The notes under the pieces are model-generated. The model was not told the origin of the DNA. It saw only the letters and a program-made list of their open reading frames with translations, and ran no database searches. From positions 2,294,001 through 2,358,000 of the forward strand of contig NZ_CP097463.1 in NCBI RefSeq assembly GCF_027247405.1: a stretch of 64,000 nucleotides of DNA, written 5' to 3'. The position numbers were made by a program, and so were the translations under genes. The stretch is from Jatrophihabitans cynanchi. Its GTDB lineage: Bacteria; Actinomycetota; Actinomycetes; Mycobacteriales; Jatrophihabitantaceae. Of the stretch, positions 24,482 to 32,859 are shown piece by piece. Each line of letters opens with the position of its first letter. Positions within the stretch are counted from its first letter, which is position 1.

Positions 24482-25999
24482 ATGTCACCGCTGCTCGATC
24501 GGGGCGACATCGCCCGCATCCGCGCCGACCACCCCATCATCGGCGTCCTCGACCGGCTCGGCGTCTACCCGCCCGACCGGTGGAACGGCACCGCAGACTT
24601 CATGGTCTCTTGCCTGGTACCCGGGCACCGCGACTCGACGCCGAGCTGCATCATCCATCCCGACACCGGGCGCTGGCACTGCTTCGGCTGCGGTGCCCAC
24701 GGGGACGTCCTCGACCTCGTCGCCCAGGCCACCGGCACCCGGTCACTGCGTGAGATCGCCGACCGGCTCGACACGCCCGGACCGATCCAGCCCGTCGTCG
24801 GCCCGTCGACGGCCACGGCCGCCAGCTCGACAGTCTCGACGGGCGAGCGTCCGGACGCGGGCCGTACTCCCTACGTCCGGGTGATGGCGGTCAACGCCGA
24901 AGCTTGGGCGTACACCTCTCAGCCCTTGCTGGCGCGCCGCGCCCACACCTACCTGGCCGGCCGCGGCATCGACCTCACCGCCCTGCAGGCCGAGGCCGGT
25001 GCCCCGTTGGCCGGTCACACCCCCTACCGGGCCGACGGGCTCACCACCCACCTGCTCGGCCTCGGGTTCACCGGTGACGAGATCGTCGACGCCGGCTGGG
25101 CCACTCGCGACGACGAGACGCTGACCGACCGGTTCCGCCGTCGCGTCATCATCCCCGTCCGTGACCAGGGCGGGCAGGTGATCGGCGTCTACGGCCGCGA
25201 CGTCACCGGCCGGGCCGCGTGCAAGTACCTCAACACCGCCCACACCGTCGCCTTCCACAAAGGCACCGCCCTCTACCGACCCACCAGCGGCCCGCTCGGC
25301 CCCGACGCGACCGTGATCGTCTGCGAAGGCTCCCTCGACGCACTCACCGTCGCCGCCCACGCCGCCGCTGCCGGACTCTCGCGCCGGTACGCGCCCGTGT
25401 CCCCGTCCGGGACCGCGCTCACCGACGCCCAAGCCCGGCTCGTACTCGCGATCAGCCCCATGCCACCCGTGGTGTGCGGCGACGGAGACGCACCCGGCCA
25501 GGCCGCATCCGCCACCTGGGCCCGCACGCTCGTCCGCCACGGTCGCGAAGCCTTCGCCACGCTCCTTCCGGACGGGCACGACCCCGCCTCATGGCTGACC
25601 GAGCACGGCGCGTCCGGCCTCGCGGCGTTCACGCGGTCCGACAGGGCGAGCCAGCCTGTCGGCTCCGTCGGCCGGATCCCCGCCGCTGGACTACTTGCCG
25701 ACCAGGTCCTCGCCGAGCACATCATCCGCGCGAGGCAGCGTCACCACGACACCGAAACCGTCGTCGTCCTACCAGCGGTCGTGCGGGAGATCGCGGGCCT
25801 TGCCGTCCACCTGCCCACCGACGCCGCGCGGGCGAGCTTCATCGAATCCGCCGGCGAAGCGCTTGCGAACTCGGCGGACGGAGGAAGTCCGAGCCAGCGC
25901 ACCGCCCAGATACGCGCGGCAGTCGCGCGCGAGCTCGCACAACGGCCTGCACCCGAGCGAGCCGCACACGACGCCGGCGTCATGTCACTCGGTCGTTGA
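24482..25999 (+). CDS. DnaG-like primase with CHC2 zinc finger and Toprim domain
   Basis: The product has about 505 residues. The N-terminal zinc finger has CLVPGHRDSTPSC and CFGCGAHGDVLDLV. A Toprim domain follows, with VIVCEGSLDALTV near residue 280 and CGDGDAPGQAA further on supplying the acidic pair. Such proteins prime DNA synthesis on the transferred strand or during ICE replication. ATG 24482 is preferred over TTG 24476 because of the GAGAGG spacing. The C-terminal 120 residues lack a recognised helicase domain. Confidence 0.85.
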   Translation: MSPLLDRGDIARIRADHPIIGVLDRLGVYPPDRWNGTADFMVSCLVPGHRDSTPSCIIHPDTGRWHCFGCGAHGDVLDLVAQATGTRSLREIADRLDTPGPIQPVVGPSTATAASSTVSTGERPDAGRTPYVRVMAVNAEAWAYTSQPLLARRAHTYLAGRGIDLTALQAEAGAPLAGHTPYRADGLTTHLLGLGFTGDEIVDAGWATRDDETLTDRFRRRVIIPVRDQGGQVIGVYGRDVTGRAACKYLNTAHTVAFHKGTALYRPTSGPLGPDATVIVCEGSLDALTVAAHAAAAGLSRRYAPVSPSGTALTDAQARLVLAISPMPPVVCGDGDAPGQAASATWARTLVRHGREAFATLLPDGHDPASWLTEHGASGLAAFTRSDRASQPVGSVGRIPAAGLLADQVLAEHIIRARQRHHDTETVVVLPAVVREIAGLAVHLPTDAARASFIESAGEALANSADGGSPSQRTAQIRAAVARELAQRPAPERAAHDAGVMSLGR

Positions 26000-26039
26000 C
26001 CCGCGATCGTCTCGAGCACACAAGGTCAGGAGGAAGAGC

Positions 26040-26303
26040 ATGGGGTTCGATGAGGCGGTGCTCGCGGTCGTCGACGCACCTACGACGGACCTGCCCACGC
26101 CGCCGGGGGCGCTACTGCTGAGCGTCGATCAAGCAGCCGAGAGCCTCGGTGTCGGCATGACTCTCATGCGCGCGCTTGTCTCGTCCGGCGAGGTCGAGAG
26201 CGTCAAGATCGGCCGGTTGCGCCGGGTACCGGCCGACGCGCTGAGCGCCTACGTGGCGCAGCTACGTGAGCGGACTGCACGTGTGCGTGGCAGGGCGTGC
26301 TGA
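26040..26303 (+). CDS. xis: Excisionase / MerR-type HTH DNA-binding protein
   Basis: The 87-residue protein has a helix-turn-helix of the HTH_17/excisionase type (LLSVDQAAESLGVGMTLMRALVSSGEVESVKIGRLRRVPADAL). A very good AGGAGGAAG ribosome site precedes ATG 26040. It directly precedes the integrase, the usual xis-int order, and should direct excision of the ICE. The longer in-frame extension upstream of the ATG is not supported. Confidence 0.85.
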   Translation: MGFDEAVLAVVDAPTTDLPTPPGALLLSVDQAAESLGVGMTLMRALVSSGEVESVKIGRLRRVPADALSAYVAQLRERTARVRGRAC

Positions 26304-26305
26304 CC

Positions 26306-27589
26306 ATGGCCAAGCGCCAGATGAAGCGAGTGACGAACGGCCGGTCGACGATCTACCAGGGCGAGGACGGATATTGGCACGGGCGCGTTTCCGTCGGAGT
26401 CCGCGACGATGGCCGGCCGGACCGGCGCCACGTCCAGGGGCTGACCCGGGCCATCGTCGCGAAGAAGGTCGCCGACCTCGAACACGCCCGCACCGAAGGC
26501 AACGTCCTTCGCCCCGGACCGCGTTGGACGGTGGCGGGATGGCTGCAGCACTGGCTCGGCGACGTCCGCCCCCACATCAAGACGACGACCTACGACGGAT
26601 ACGAGCGGGCGGTACGCGTCCACCTCGTCCCCGGAATCGGCGCCCACAAGCTGACCGAGCTGCGCACCGAACACCTGGAGCACCTATACGGGCGGATGCT
26701 GACGCGGGTGACCAAGCGGGGCACGACGATGCGGCGCGCCGCCGTACACCAAGTGCACCGGGTCGCCCGCAAGGCGTTCAACGATGCGCTCCGGTATGGC
26801 TACCTGACGACCAACCCGGCTGCCTTCGCCCGGATCCCTCGCAACGACGAGGCGCTGCTCGAGACCGAGCCACTCACCGTCGTCGAGATCAAGAGGATGT
26901 TCGCGGCGGCCGCCAGCACCCGTAACGGGGCCCGATTCGTGATCGCCCTCGCGCTCGGTCTTCGGCAGGGTGAAGTACTTGGACTGCAGTGGGATGACGT
27001 TGACTTCGACAACCAGGTCCTCACCGTCCGCCGGGCGCGAGTGCGCCCCCGTTATGAGCACGGATGCGCCGGCACATGCGGCCACAAGTACGCGGGCTAC
27101 TGCCCGCAGCGGCGCGAGACGAGGCCCACAACGGACACCCCGAAGTCGCTCGCCGGGCGGCGGACGGTCGGGCTGCCCGATCCGCTGGTCGCGCTGCTTC
27201 GCGTACACAGAACCCGCCAGGTGCGCGAGAAGCTCCAGGCTGGCGCACTGTGGCATGACGGCGGCTGGGTGTTCAGCGACGAGCTCGGGCGCGCGATCAG
27301 TCCCCGCACGGACTGGGGCCGCTGGAAGAAGCTCCTCCAGGTCGCGGGGGTGCGCGACGTCCGACTGCACGACGCGCGCCACACCGCCGCTACGTGCCTA
27401 CTCCTGCTCGGCGTGAGCCCGCGCACAACCATGGCGCTGATGGGCTGGACCGACCCCGCCATGATGCAGCGCTACCAACACCTCGTCGCACCGTTGCGCA
27501 CCGAAGTTGCCCAGCAGCTCAGCGCTTTCCTCTGGGAGGAAGACGTTCCACCGGCCGCGAGGACCACGGAGCCGCGCCCGAGGGGTTAG
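26306..27589 (+). CDS. int: Tyrosine recombinase (ICE integrase)
   Basis: The product has about 427 residues. It has an N-terminal SAM-like core-binding domain (WTVAGWLQHWLGDV...) and a catalytic domain with the first Arg in LALGLRQGEVLGLQ, HDARHTAATCLLLLG (HxxR), the later His replaced by Trp in MGWTDPAM, and the nucleophile Tyr in MQRYQHL. An insertion with four Cys and two His (HGCAGTCGHKYAGYCPQ, about residue 255) splits the catalytic domain. ATG 26306 or overlapping GTG 26297 may be used. It probably acts on the tRNA-Ser(CGA) sites at 30.1 and 48.3 kb. Confidence 0.93.
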   Translation: MAKRQMKRVTNGRSTIYQGEDGYWHGRVSVGVRDDGRPDRRHVQGLTRAIVAKKVADLEHARTEGNVLRPGPRWTVAGWLQHWLGDVRPHIKTTTYDGYERAVRVHLVPGIGAHKLTELRTEHLEHLYGRMLTRVTKRGTTMRRAAVHQVHRVARKAFNDALRYGYLTTNPAAFARIPRNDEALLETEPLTVVEIKRMFAAAASTRNGARFVIALALGLRQGEVLGLQWDDVDFDNQVLTVRRARVRPRYEHGCAGTCGHKYAGYCPQRRETRPTTDTPKSLAGRRTVGLPDPLVALLRVHRTRQVREKLQAGALWHDGGWVFSDELGRAISPRTDWGRWKKLLQVAGVRDVRLHDARHTAATCLLLLGVSPRTTMALMGWTDPAMMQRYQHLVAPLRTEVAQQLSAFLWEEDVPPAARTTEPRPRG

Positions 27590-28128
27590 CCGTCGGCGTC
27601 GGTTGCCGGCTGCTCAGCGTCTTCCATGAACAAGGGTTGCCGGAGAACCCCGAGGGTCAACGTGGGCAGCCCCATTCGAGTGATCACGTCTTGGACGTAC
27701 TCGCGCGCGTACGGGTAGACGGCGAAAGAACCGGTCGTCAGCGCGTATGCCTTGAGCTCAGCGGAAGACGGCGGCTCGTCTTCCTCCCGCATGAGAAGTT
27801 CGAAGAGCGCGCGATACGTGAAGGCGGCGGATGCGATCGGCGTCCGGTCCGGCTCTCCGCCGTTATCCTCCACGTCCGCTCCCGACTCCGATGCCGTCGG
27901 GAACGGGGTTTGCGCCAACGTCAACGTGTAGGTGCAACGAACTGAGAAGAAGGAATCTCCTTCGTTCCATTCCGAGTCGGCGTCGATCTGAAGGTCATAC
28001 TCGAGTTGACCGCTGCCATCAGGAAGGTCCTCTAGTTCAAGCTTCGAGCTGAATAGGCGAAGGTCGCGCAGTTCGGCCCGCGCCGCGATGCGAGCCGCAA
28101 GCTCCCTCTGCGCTTCGATGGAGATCAT
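27586..28128 (-). CDS. SecB-like chaperone of a toxin-antitoxin-chaperone (TAC) module
   Basis: The 180-residue protein has the beta-sheet core of SecB-like proteins and their C-terminal segment (TGSFAVYPYAREYVQDVITR, then LPTLTLGVLRQPLF). Solitary SecB-like genes in Actinobacteria usually belong to TAC modules such as HigB-HigA-SecB (Rv1955-1957), where the chaperone protects the antitoxin from degradation. It follows the antitoxin gene by 8 bases. Its 3' end overlaps the integrase 3' end by 4 bases, convergent. Confidence 0.82.
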   Translation of the reverse strand: MISIEAQRELAARIAARAELRDLRLFSSKLELEDLPDGSGQLEYDLQIDADSEWNEGDSFFSVRCTYTLTLAQTPFPTASESGADVEDNGGEPDRTPIASAAFTYRALFELLMREEDEPPSSAELKAYALTTGSFAVYPYAREYVQDVITRMGLPTLTLGVLRQPLFMEDAEQPATDADG

Positions 28129-28136
28129 GTGACCCG

Positions 28137-28694
28137 TCAGACCGCGACGGCGCGGTCGGCCGTTGATCCGATTGTTGCGTGCGCGAGGGCCCTCGCGATG
28201 GCGGGCAACGGCGACTGCTCCGGCTGGCTAACGCGGGTGGTGGTTGTACCACCCGCGTAGCGCATCATCGGATCGACAAACGCCAGAACCCCCGCGTTCG
28301 TGTTGAGGGCGAAGTGGATCGGGCGACCCTCGTAAGGGAAGCACCCGCGAGCGGTCCAAGCCGGAGCCGGAGCCACACTCACGCGAAGCCGAGTTCCGAC
28401 TGCACGGGCGTACCGCTGCAGCGTGCTGATCTTCGGATCGCTGCTTTCAGTCTCGAACTGAGAAATCGTCGGCTGCTTGACACCCATGACGTTCGCGACG
28501 TCCGTCTGCGACATGCCACAGGCCTTTCGAAGGGCCACCAGCTCGTCAAGGATGTGGTGCAGCTCGCGAAGGTCCTCCCGCCGCTCGCGCACCTCAGGCT
28601 TCTCCGCCTCAACTCGGCGAAGGAACTTCTGGAGGTCGTCGAGTCCGTCGTCCGTCGCAACCGCGCTACCGGACTCGAACATGTCGACACTCAT
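28137..28694 (-). CDS. higA: HigA-like XRE antitoxin of the TAC module
   Basis: The 185-residue protein has an XRE helix-turn-helix at about residues 55-110 (ACGMSQTDVANVMGVKQPTISQFE). A C-terminal extension (RGCFPYEGRPIHFALNT onward) fits a chaperone-addiction tail, which makes such antitoxins depend on SecB. A good GAGGAGA site precedes ATG 28694. It is the second gene of the operon, after the toxin; a palindrome just upstream suggests its own promoter and autoregulation. Confidence 0.85.
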   Translation of the reverse strand: MSVDMFESGSAVATDDGLDDLQKFLRRVEAEKPEVRERREDLRELHHILDELVALRKACGMSQTDVANVMGVKQPTISQFETESSDPKISTLQRYARAVGTRLRVSVAPAPAWTARGCFPYEGRPIHFALNTNAGVLAFVDPMMRYAGGTTTTRVSQPEQSPLPAIARALAHATIGSTADRAVAV

Positions 28695-28732
28695 CTGTTC
28701 TCCTCATGTCCCGCGATGCTGCTAGTAGCATC

Positions 28733-28759
28733 GGTTCTAACCTATACAACCTTAGAACT
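28733..28759 (-). promoter_or_regulatory. Palindromic putative HigA operator
   Basis: The inverted repeat GGTTCTAA-N11-TTAGAACT is perfect over GTTCTAA/TTAGAAC and lies in the 56-base gap between toxin and antitoxin genes, touching the toxin stop. A second hairpin GATGCT-GCTAGT-AGCATC lies at about 28715-28732. A TATAGG in the N11 on the minus strand could be a -10 box. This AT-rich patch is unusual for the region. Confidence 0.5.
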
Positions 28760-29201
28760 ACCGCGAACCTCGGTTTGTTTCAGGGTTCTTCGGTCCTGCA
28801 CTGCTCGTGCCTTTAGGCCGAACCCACGCGGCGGAGCGCGTCCGCGCGCGCTTCAGGTCCTTCCGAGGGATCTTCTCTTGGTTCTTCGCGAACGCCGTGA
28901 GGGCAACGAGGTCGCCCTGGTCCCACTTGAAGATGAGGCGGAAGTGGTTGTTGCTGTGCTCGAAGCGCAACTCGTACAAGCCGTCGCCGATCGGCTTGAA
29001 GTGATTCCCTGGCCGGGTCGTGCCCTCCGCGTGCCGCTCCATCAACGTCGAGAGCCCGGAGATGGCGACGGCAGGTAGGCCTCCGAACTCGGCGCCGAAC
29101 TCGGGGACGAACAGCCATTTCGGGGTCTTCTTGGGGGCGGCAGGCTTCGGTTCGATCGCAGCAGACCGGAACGGCTGCCTGCCGCTTCTACCCTTCGCCA
29201 C
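28758..29201 (-). CDS. higB: HigB/RelE-type toxin of the TAC module
   Basis: The product has about 147 residues. The core YELRFEHSNNHFRLIFKWD, LVALTAFAKNQEKIPRKDLKRA is the phage Gp49/HigB-like RelE fold, including the basic helix that follows the last strand. HigB toxins cleave mRNA on the ribosome. GTG 29201 (after a GGGAG site) is preferred; ATG 29225 would add eight residues. The N-terminal 35 residues are basic and Pro-rich. The toxin comes first in the operon, as in HigBA systems. Confidence 0.85.
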   Translation of the reverse strand: MAKGRSGRQPFRSAAIEPKPAAPKKTPKWLFVPEFGAEFGGLPAVAISGLSTLMERHAEGTTRPGNHFKPIGDGLYELRFEHSNNHFRLIFKWDQGDLVALTAFAKNQEKIPRKDLKRARTRSAAWVRPKGTSSAGPKNPETNRGSR

Positions 29202-29324
29202 CCGCGGTTCTCCCTTTCGCTCCATGCGCCGGGGCTACACACGGGAAGCGAATCACATTACTGGCATTCGAGCGAGGATCTTGAAGGCCGAGGCCGCCGA
29301 CGACAGAGGCCTCGGCGTCGAGCG

Positions 29325-29501
29325 TCAGCCGCGACCGCTCTTGTTCTTCGTCGGGTCCACGTTCACCCACTTCTGCCCCGGCCGGGGCGTGGGCGGGAGC
29401 GTGTGACCCTTCGGCATGGTGATCTCCTTGCCGCCGGTCGCCGGCCGGTACTGCCCGGACGTCGGCGCCGGACGGCCCGGGGAAGTCGCCTTGCGCGCCA
29501 T
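29325..29501 (-). CDS. YjzC-like small protein
   Basis: The 58-residue protein follows a strong AGGAGGTGAGG site. The sequence RPAPTSGQYRPATGGKEITM and LPPTPRPGQKWVNVDPTKNK matches the YjzC-like family, small proteins of unknown function found in many Gram-positive bacteria and on mobile elements. The upstream extension to 29579 is not needed. It lies between the TAC operon and the right end of the ICE. Confidence 0.72.
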   Translation of the reverse strand: MARKATSPGRPAPTSGQYRPATGGKEITMPKGHTLPPTPRPGQKWVNVDPTKNKSGRG

Positions 29502-29503
29502 GA

Positions 29504-29934
29504 TCCTCACCTCCTGTCCAGAACCTGGGTCCCGGACAGTGACCGCAAACAGGCAGGTCGCCCTATTCCGCCGAGTCACGTAAGCTCACGCCGCGCAGCC
29601 AAACGCCGACGAGAGCCCCGCCTGGAACCAGCCCTAGGAGCGGGGCTTTCGTGGTTCTGAGGGAGAGCATACACGGTGGAATATAGGTTGCAACCTATGA
29701 CTCCGGGCTTTGGGATGGGGTAGGGCTCGGCGTCTGAGACCGCGGCCGCGCGGACAGTCGGAGGGCCCGAGAGCATGCGGCGAGCACGGACATGTTCACG
29801 CGGTTGGAACTCGTTGATCCAGACCTCTGCGGTTCGCAGTCCGCGCATATAGGCGGCAGCTCCGTCGGCCAAAGTGCCGTGCCGCGCGTAGTCGGCGTCT
29901 TCCGGGCGCGCCGCCGTCTAGCGGTGCCGCCCAC
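29504..29934. other. Right-end region of the ICE without clear genes
   Basis: No gene is confidently supported. A minus-strand frame of 98 codons (29576-29872) contains a plausible segment (LRTAEVWINEFQPREHV) but no known family, and could be a gene remnant. An inverted repeat AGCCCCGC/GCGGGGCT (about 29615-29622 and 29640-29647) followed by TTTC may act as a terminator on the plus strand. Confidence 0.35.
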
Positions 29935-30149
29935 AACCCGTCTCGGTCAACACCGTCGCTGGCGTCAGGGAGTCGAGCCGTGGCCGGACACAACTGAGAC
30001 TGAAACTGAGACTGGAGCAGAAATTCTGGACGGAAGCTGCGAGGACCCTCGTAGGTGCCACGGCCGTACAGCCCAGCAAATCCGGGGCAATCTTGGCGGT
30101 GGCGGTGGGATTCGAACCCACGGTGGTTTTACCCACACACGCTTTCGAG
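29935..30149. repeat. Direct repeat with attachment site, left copy
   Basis: This stretch is repeated at 48065-48319 with clear similarity throughout: both contain TCAACACCGTCGCTGGCGTC, ACTGAGACTGAAACTGAGAC, and TACAGCCCAGCAAAT, then the tRNA-Ser end. The right copy has extra bases in the middle. The part before 30094 corresponds to the end of an ICE. The repeated ACTGAGACT units may be integrase arm sites. Confidence 0.75.
30094..30149 (-). pseudogene. 3' fragment of tRNA-Ser(CGA): attachment-site copy
   Basis: The 56 bases from the CCA end through the variable arm to the anticodon loop match the intact tRNA-Ser at 48264-48319 with one mismatch, then diverge at 30150. The 5' half of the tRNA is missing. 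This is the classic footprint of integration into a tRNA 3' end and is not a functional tRNA. Confidence 0.88.
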
Positions 30150-30469
30150 CCGTATCACCGCGAGGCCAACGCAGGACAAGCGGCCCGTGATTGCTGACGT
30201 GCAGCGATCCTACCCGCCCCTGTGGCTTCCAAGCGGGCCTGCTAGTGGCTACCACGCTGGCACCGCACGCCGCGCGGACGCGGCGGATCAAGCCACCCAC
30301 CTGCAGCAAGTCGGCGCGGGTGCATGTCAGATCGTCTGTATAACTGAACTGGCCTGACAGGCCGAGCTACAGCTTGGCGGGAACGCCAGCACTGACGGAA
30401 CCTGGCTGCCACCTGGTCGGCTCGTGACGCCGGGTGGGGTTGAGCTTCGTGTCCGCGCACCGTCCGCGT
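30150..30469. other. Non-coding left edge of the metabolic island
   Basis: No gene is supported. Small inverted repeats (for example GGCCTGACAGGCC near 30352) are present. The stretch lies between the tRNA fragment and the 3' end of the acyl-CoA dehydrogenase operon and may contain the operon terminator. Confidence 0.35.
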
Positions 30470-31672
30470 TCAGCGGCGGAACGCGGTGTGCCCGGTCAGC
30501 GCCTGCCCGAGGACGAGGGTGTGCATCTCGCTCGTGCCCTCGTAGGTGAGCACCGACTCGAGGTTGTTCGCGTGCCGCATCACCGGGTACTCGAAGGAGA
30601 TCCCGTTCGCACCGAGGATCGTCCGGGCGCTGCGGCAGATCGCGAGCGCCTCGCGCACGTTGGTGAGCTTGCCGAGGCTGACCTGCGCCGGTTGCAGCCG
30701 TCCAGCGTCCTTGAGCCGCCCCAGGTGCAGGGCGAGCAGCGTCCCTTTGGCCAGTTCGACCGCCATGTCGGCCAGCTTGGCCTGGGTGAGCTGGTAGGAG
30801 GCGATCGGCGCGCCGAACTGCACGCGCGTGCCAGCGTAGTCGAGCGCTGCCCGGTAGCAGGCGGAGGCGGCCCCCATCGCGCCCCAGAGGATGCCGTAAC
30901 GGGCCTCGTTCAGGCAGGCAAGCGGAGCGCGCAGGCCACGCCCTTCGGGGAGCTGCGCGTCGGCCGGCAGCCGCACGTCGTCCAGCACAAGCTCGCTGGT
31001 GACCGAAGCCCGCAACGACGCCTTGCGCTTGATCGGCGGCGCTGTGAAGCCCGGGGTGCCGGCCGGCACGACGAAGCCGGAGATCCCGTCGTCCGTCCGC
31101 GCCCACACCACGGCCACGTCGGCGACCGAACCGTTCGTGATCCACATCTTCCGACCGGTGAGCACCCAGTCCGAACCATCACGCCGGGCCGTCGTCCGCA
31201 TCGAGGCCGGGTCCGAGCCGGCGTCCGGCTCGGTCAGGCCGAAGCAGCCGATTGCGTCGCCGGCCGCCAGCGCCGGCAGCCAACGTTGCTTCTGCTCCTC
31301 GCTGCCGTGCTGCCAGATCGCGAACATCGCAAGCGAGCCCTGCACCGAGACGAGCGAGCGGAGCCCCGAGTCGACCGCCTCAAGTTCCAGGCAGGTCAGC
31401 CCGTACTCGACCGCGCTCATCCCGGCGCAGCCGTAACCGGACAGGTGCATGCCGAGCACGCCGAGAGCGCCGAGTTCCTTCACCAGCGCGCGAAGGTCGC
31501 TCTCCGGGAGCTCTCCGCGCTCGTACCAGTCGGCCACACCAGGCAGCACCCGCTCAACGCCGAAGTTGCGGATGGTGCCGCGCACCGCCGCCTCCTGCGG
31601 ACCCAGCATGGTGGCGAGGTCGATCGGGTCGTAAGAGTCGAGCGCGTGGGCAGCGGCGGTGCCACTCATCAT
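30470..31672 (-). CDS. Acyl-CoA dehydrogenase, glutaryl-CoA dehydrogenase-like
   Basis: The product has about 400 residues. Flavin/substrate motifs include GCFGLTEPDAGSDPASM and WVLTGRKMWITNG, and the C-terminal YEGTSEMHTLVLGQALTG carries the catalytic Glu in a context typical of glutaryl-CoA dehydrogenase (oxidative decarboxylation of glutaryl-CoA to crotonyl-CoA). WQHGSEEQKQRWLPAL also fits that subgroup. ATG 31672 or 31669 overlaps the CoA-transferase stop. It is the last gene of the operon starting at 36657. Pairing with a class III CoA transferase suggests glutarate or a close homologue as the substrate. Confidence 0.85.
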   Translation of the reverse strand: MMSGTAAAHALDSYDPIDLATMLGPQEAAVRGTIRNFGVERVLPGVADWYERGELPESDLRALVKELGALGVLGMHLSGYGCAGMSAVEYGLTCLELEAVDSGLRSLVSVQGSLAMFAIWQHGSEEQKQRWLPALAAGDAIGCFGLTEPDAGSDPASMRTTARRDGSDWVLTGRKMWITNGSVADVAVVWARTDDGISGFVVPAGTPGFTAPPIKRKASLRASVTSELVLDDVRLPADAQLPEGRGLRAPLACLNEARYGILWGAMGAASACYRAALDYAGTRVQFGAPIASYQLTQAKLADMAVELAKGTLLALHLGRLKDAGRLQPAQVSLGKLTNVREALAICRSARTILGANGISFEYPVMRHANNLESVLTYEGTSEMHTLVLGQALTGHTAFRR

Positions 31673-32859
31673 GTTCCTGCTCTCGTGGGAAGACTCTGAT
31701 GCGGAAGCGGTCGGTCCGGCGGTCCGGCCAGCCAGGCGCGGACGAGATCGCCGTGCTGGTCCAGGGCGGGGGGCGGCACCGCCGCGGCCAGCGGGGAGTC
31801 GTAGCGCGCCGGGTGGCGGACCTGCGGCGCCCGGTCCGGACCCAGCTCGAGCAGCGGCTCGAGCCCGCACGCCTCGGCGAGCGCGACACCGGCGCCGATG
31901 TCGCCGACCGGACCGGCCGGCACGCCGACCGCGGTGAGGGCCCGCTCCCAGTGCGCGGCCGGGGCCGTCGCGAGACCCCGCTCGAGTTCGCCGATCAGCT
32001 CCGCCCGGTGGGCGAGCCGGGCCGGGTTCGTCGCGAAGCGCGGATCACCGGCCAGCTCGGGACGGGCGAGCGCGCCGGCAAGCTTGGCGAACTGGCCGTC
32101 GTTGCCGCACGCCACCGCCACCACCCCGTCGGCGCAGCGCAACGTCTCGTACGGCGCGATGGACGGGTGCTGGTTGCCCATCCGCCCCGGCGCCGTCCCG
32201 GTCACGAGGAAGCTGGCCGCCTGGTTGACGAGGCCGCCGAGCAGGCTCGACAGCAGCTCCACCCGGACGTGCTGGCCGCGACCGGTGCGCCGCCGGTCGG
32301 CGAGCGCGGCGAGGATCGCGATGACCGCGTCCTTCCCGGTGAGGACGTCGACGATCGGGAGCCCGACCTTCATCGGCTCGCCGTCGGCCGGTCCGGTGAC
32401 CGACATCAGCCCGCCGGCCGCCTGCACGATGAAGTCGTAGCCGGGCCGGCCGGCCCCCGCCCCGGACCCGAAGCCGGAGATCGAGCAGTAGACCGCGCGG
32501 GGATTGCCGGCGGCGACCGTGGCGTGGTCCAGCCCGAACCGGTCGAGCGCCCCGGGGCGGAAGTTCTCGACGACGACGTCGGCCCGCCGGGCCAGCTCCG
32601 CGGCGAGCGCCCGGTCGGCGTCGTGGGCCAGATCGAGTACGACGCCGTACTTGCTGCGGTTCACGCAGTCGAAGTAGGCCGACGACCCGGCCGTCCACGG
32701 CGGGCCCCACTGGCGGGTGTCGTCGCCGGAACCGGGGCGCTCCACCTTCACCACCGTCGCGCCCAGGTCGGCCAGCGTCATCGTGGCCAACGGTCCGGCC
32801 AGCACCCGGCTGAAGTCGGCGATCAGCACCCCGGCGAGCGGGGCGGCTAGCCCGGCCAC
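31669..32859 (-). CDS. CaiB/BaiF class III CoA transferase
   Basis: The 396-residue protein starts at GTG 32859, overlapping the DUF4392 gene. Motifs include VLIADFSRVLAGPLATMTLADLGATVVKVERP, the catalytic Asp context VNRSKYGVVLDL and VVVENFRPGALDRFGL, GKDAVIAILAAL, and NQHPSIAPYETL. Class III transferases move CoA between carboxylic acids; the family includes the succinyl-CoA:glutarate transferase. Directly upstream of a glutaryl-CoA-dehydrogenase-like gene it probably activates a dicarboxylate, which is inference. The long 5' extension to 33153 is a shadow. Confidence 0.88.
   Translation of the reverse strand: MAGLAAPLAGVLIADFSRVLAGPLATMTLADLGATVVKVERPGSGDDTRQWGPPWTAGSSAYFDCVNRSKYGVVLDLAHDADRALAAELARRADVVVENFRPGALDRFGLDHATVAAGNPRAVYCSISGFGSGAGAGRPGYDFIVQAAGGLMSVTGPADGEPMKVGLPIVDVLTGKDAVIAILAALADRRRTGRGQHVRVELLSSLLGGLVNQAASFLVTGTAPGRMGNQHPSIAPYETLRCADGVVAVACGNDGQFAKLAGALARPELAGDPRFATNPARLAHRAELIGELERGLATAPAAHWERALTAVGVPAGPVGDIGAGVALAEACGLEPLLELGPDRAPQVRHPARYDSPLAAAVPPPALDQHGDLVRAWLAGPPDRPLPHQSLPTRAGT

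Noticed and set aside
29576-29872. Gene of 98 codons near the right ICE end
   Set aside because: Part of it reads like protein, but there is no ribosome site, no family and it covers a terminator-like hairpin; kept only as a note.
30094-30149. Second tRNA-Ser gene
   Set aside because: Only the 3' part is present; the D arm and acceptor 5' strand are missing, so it is an attachment-site fragment.
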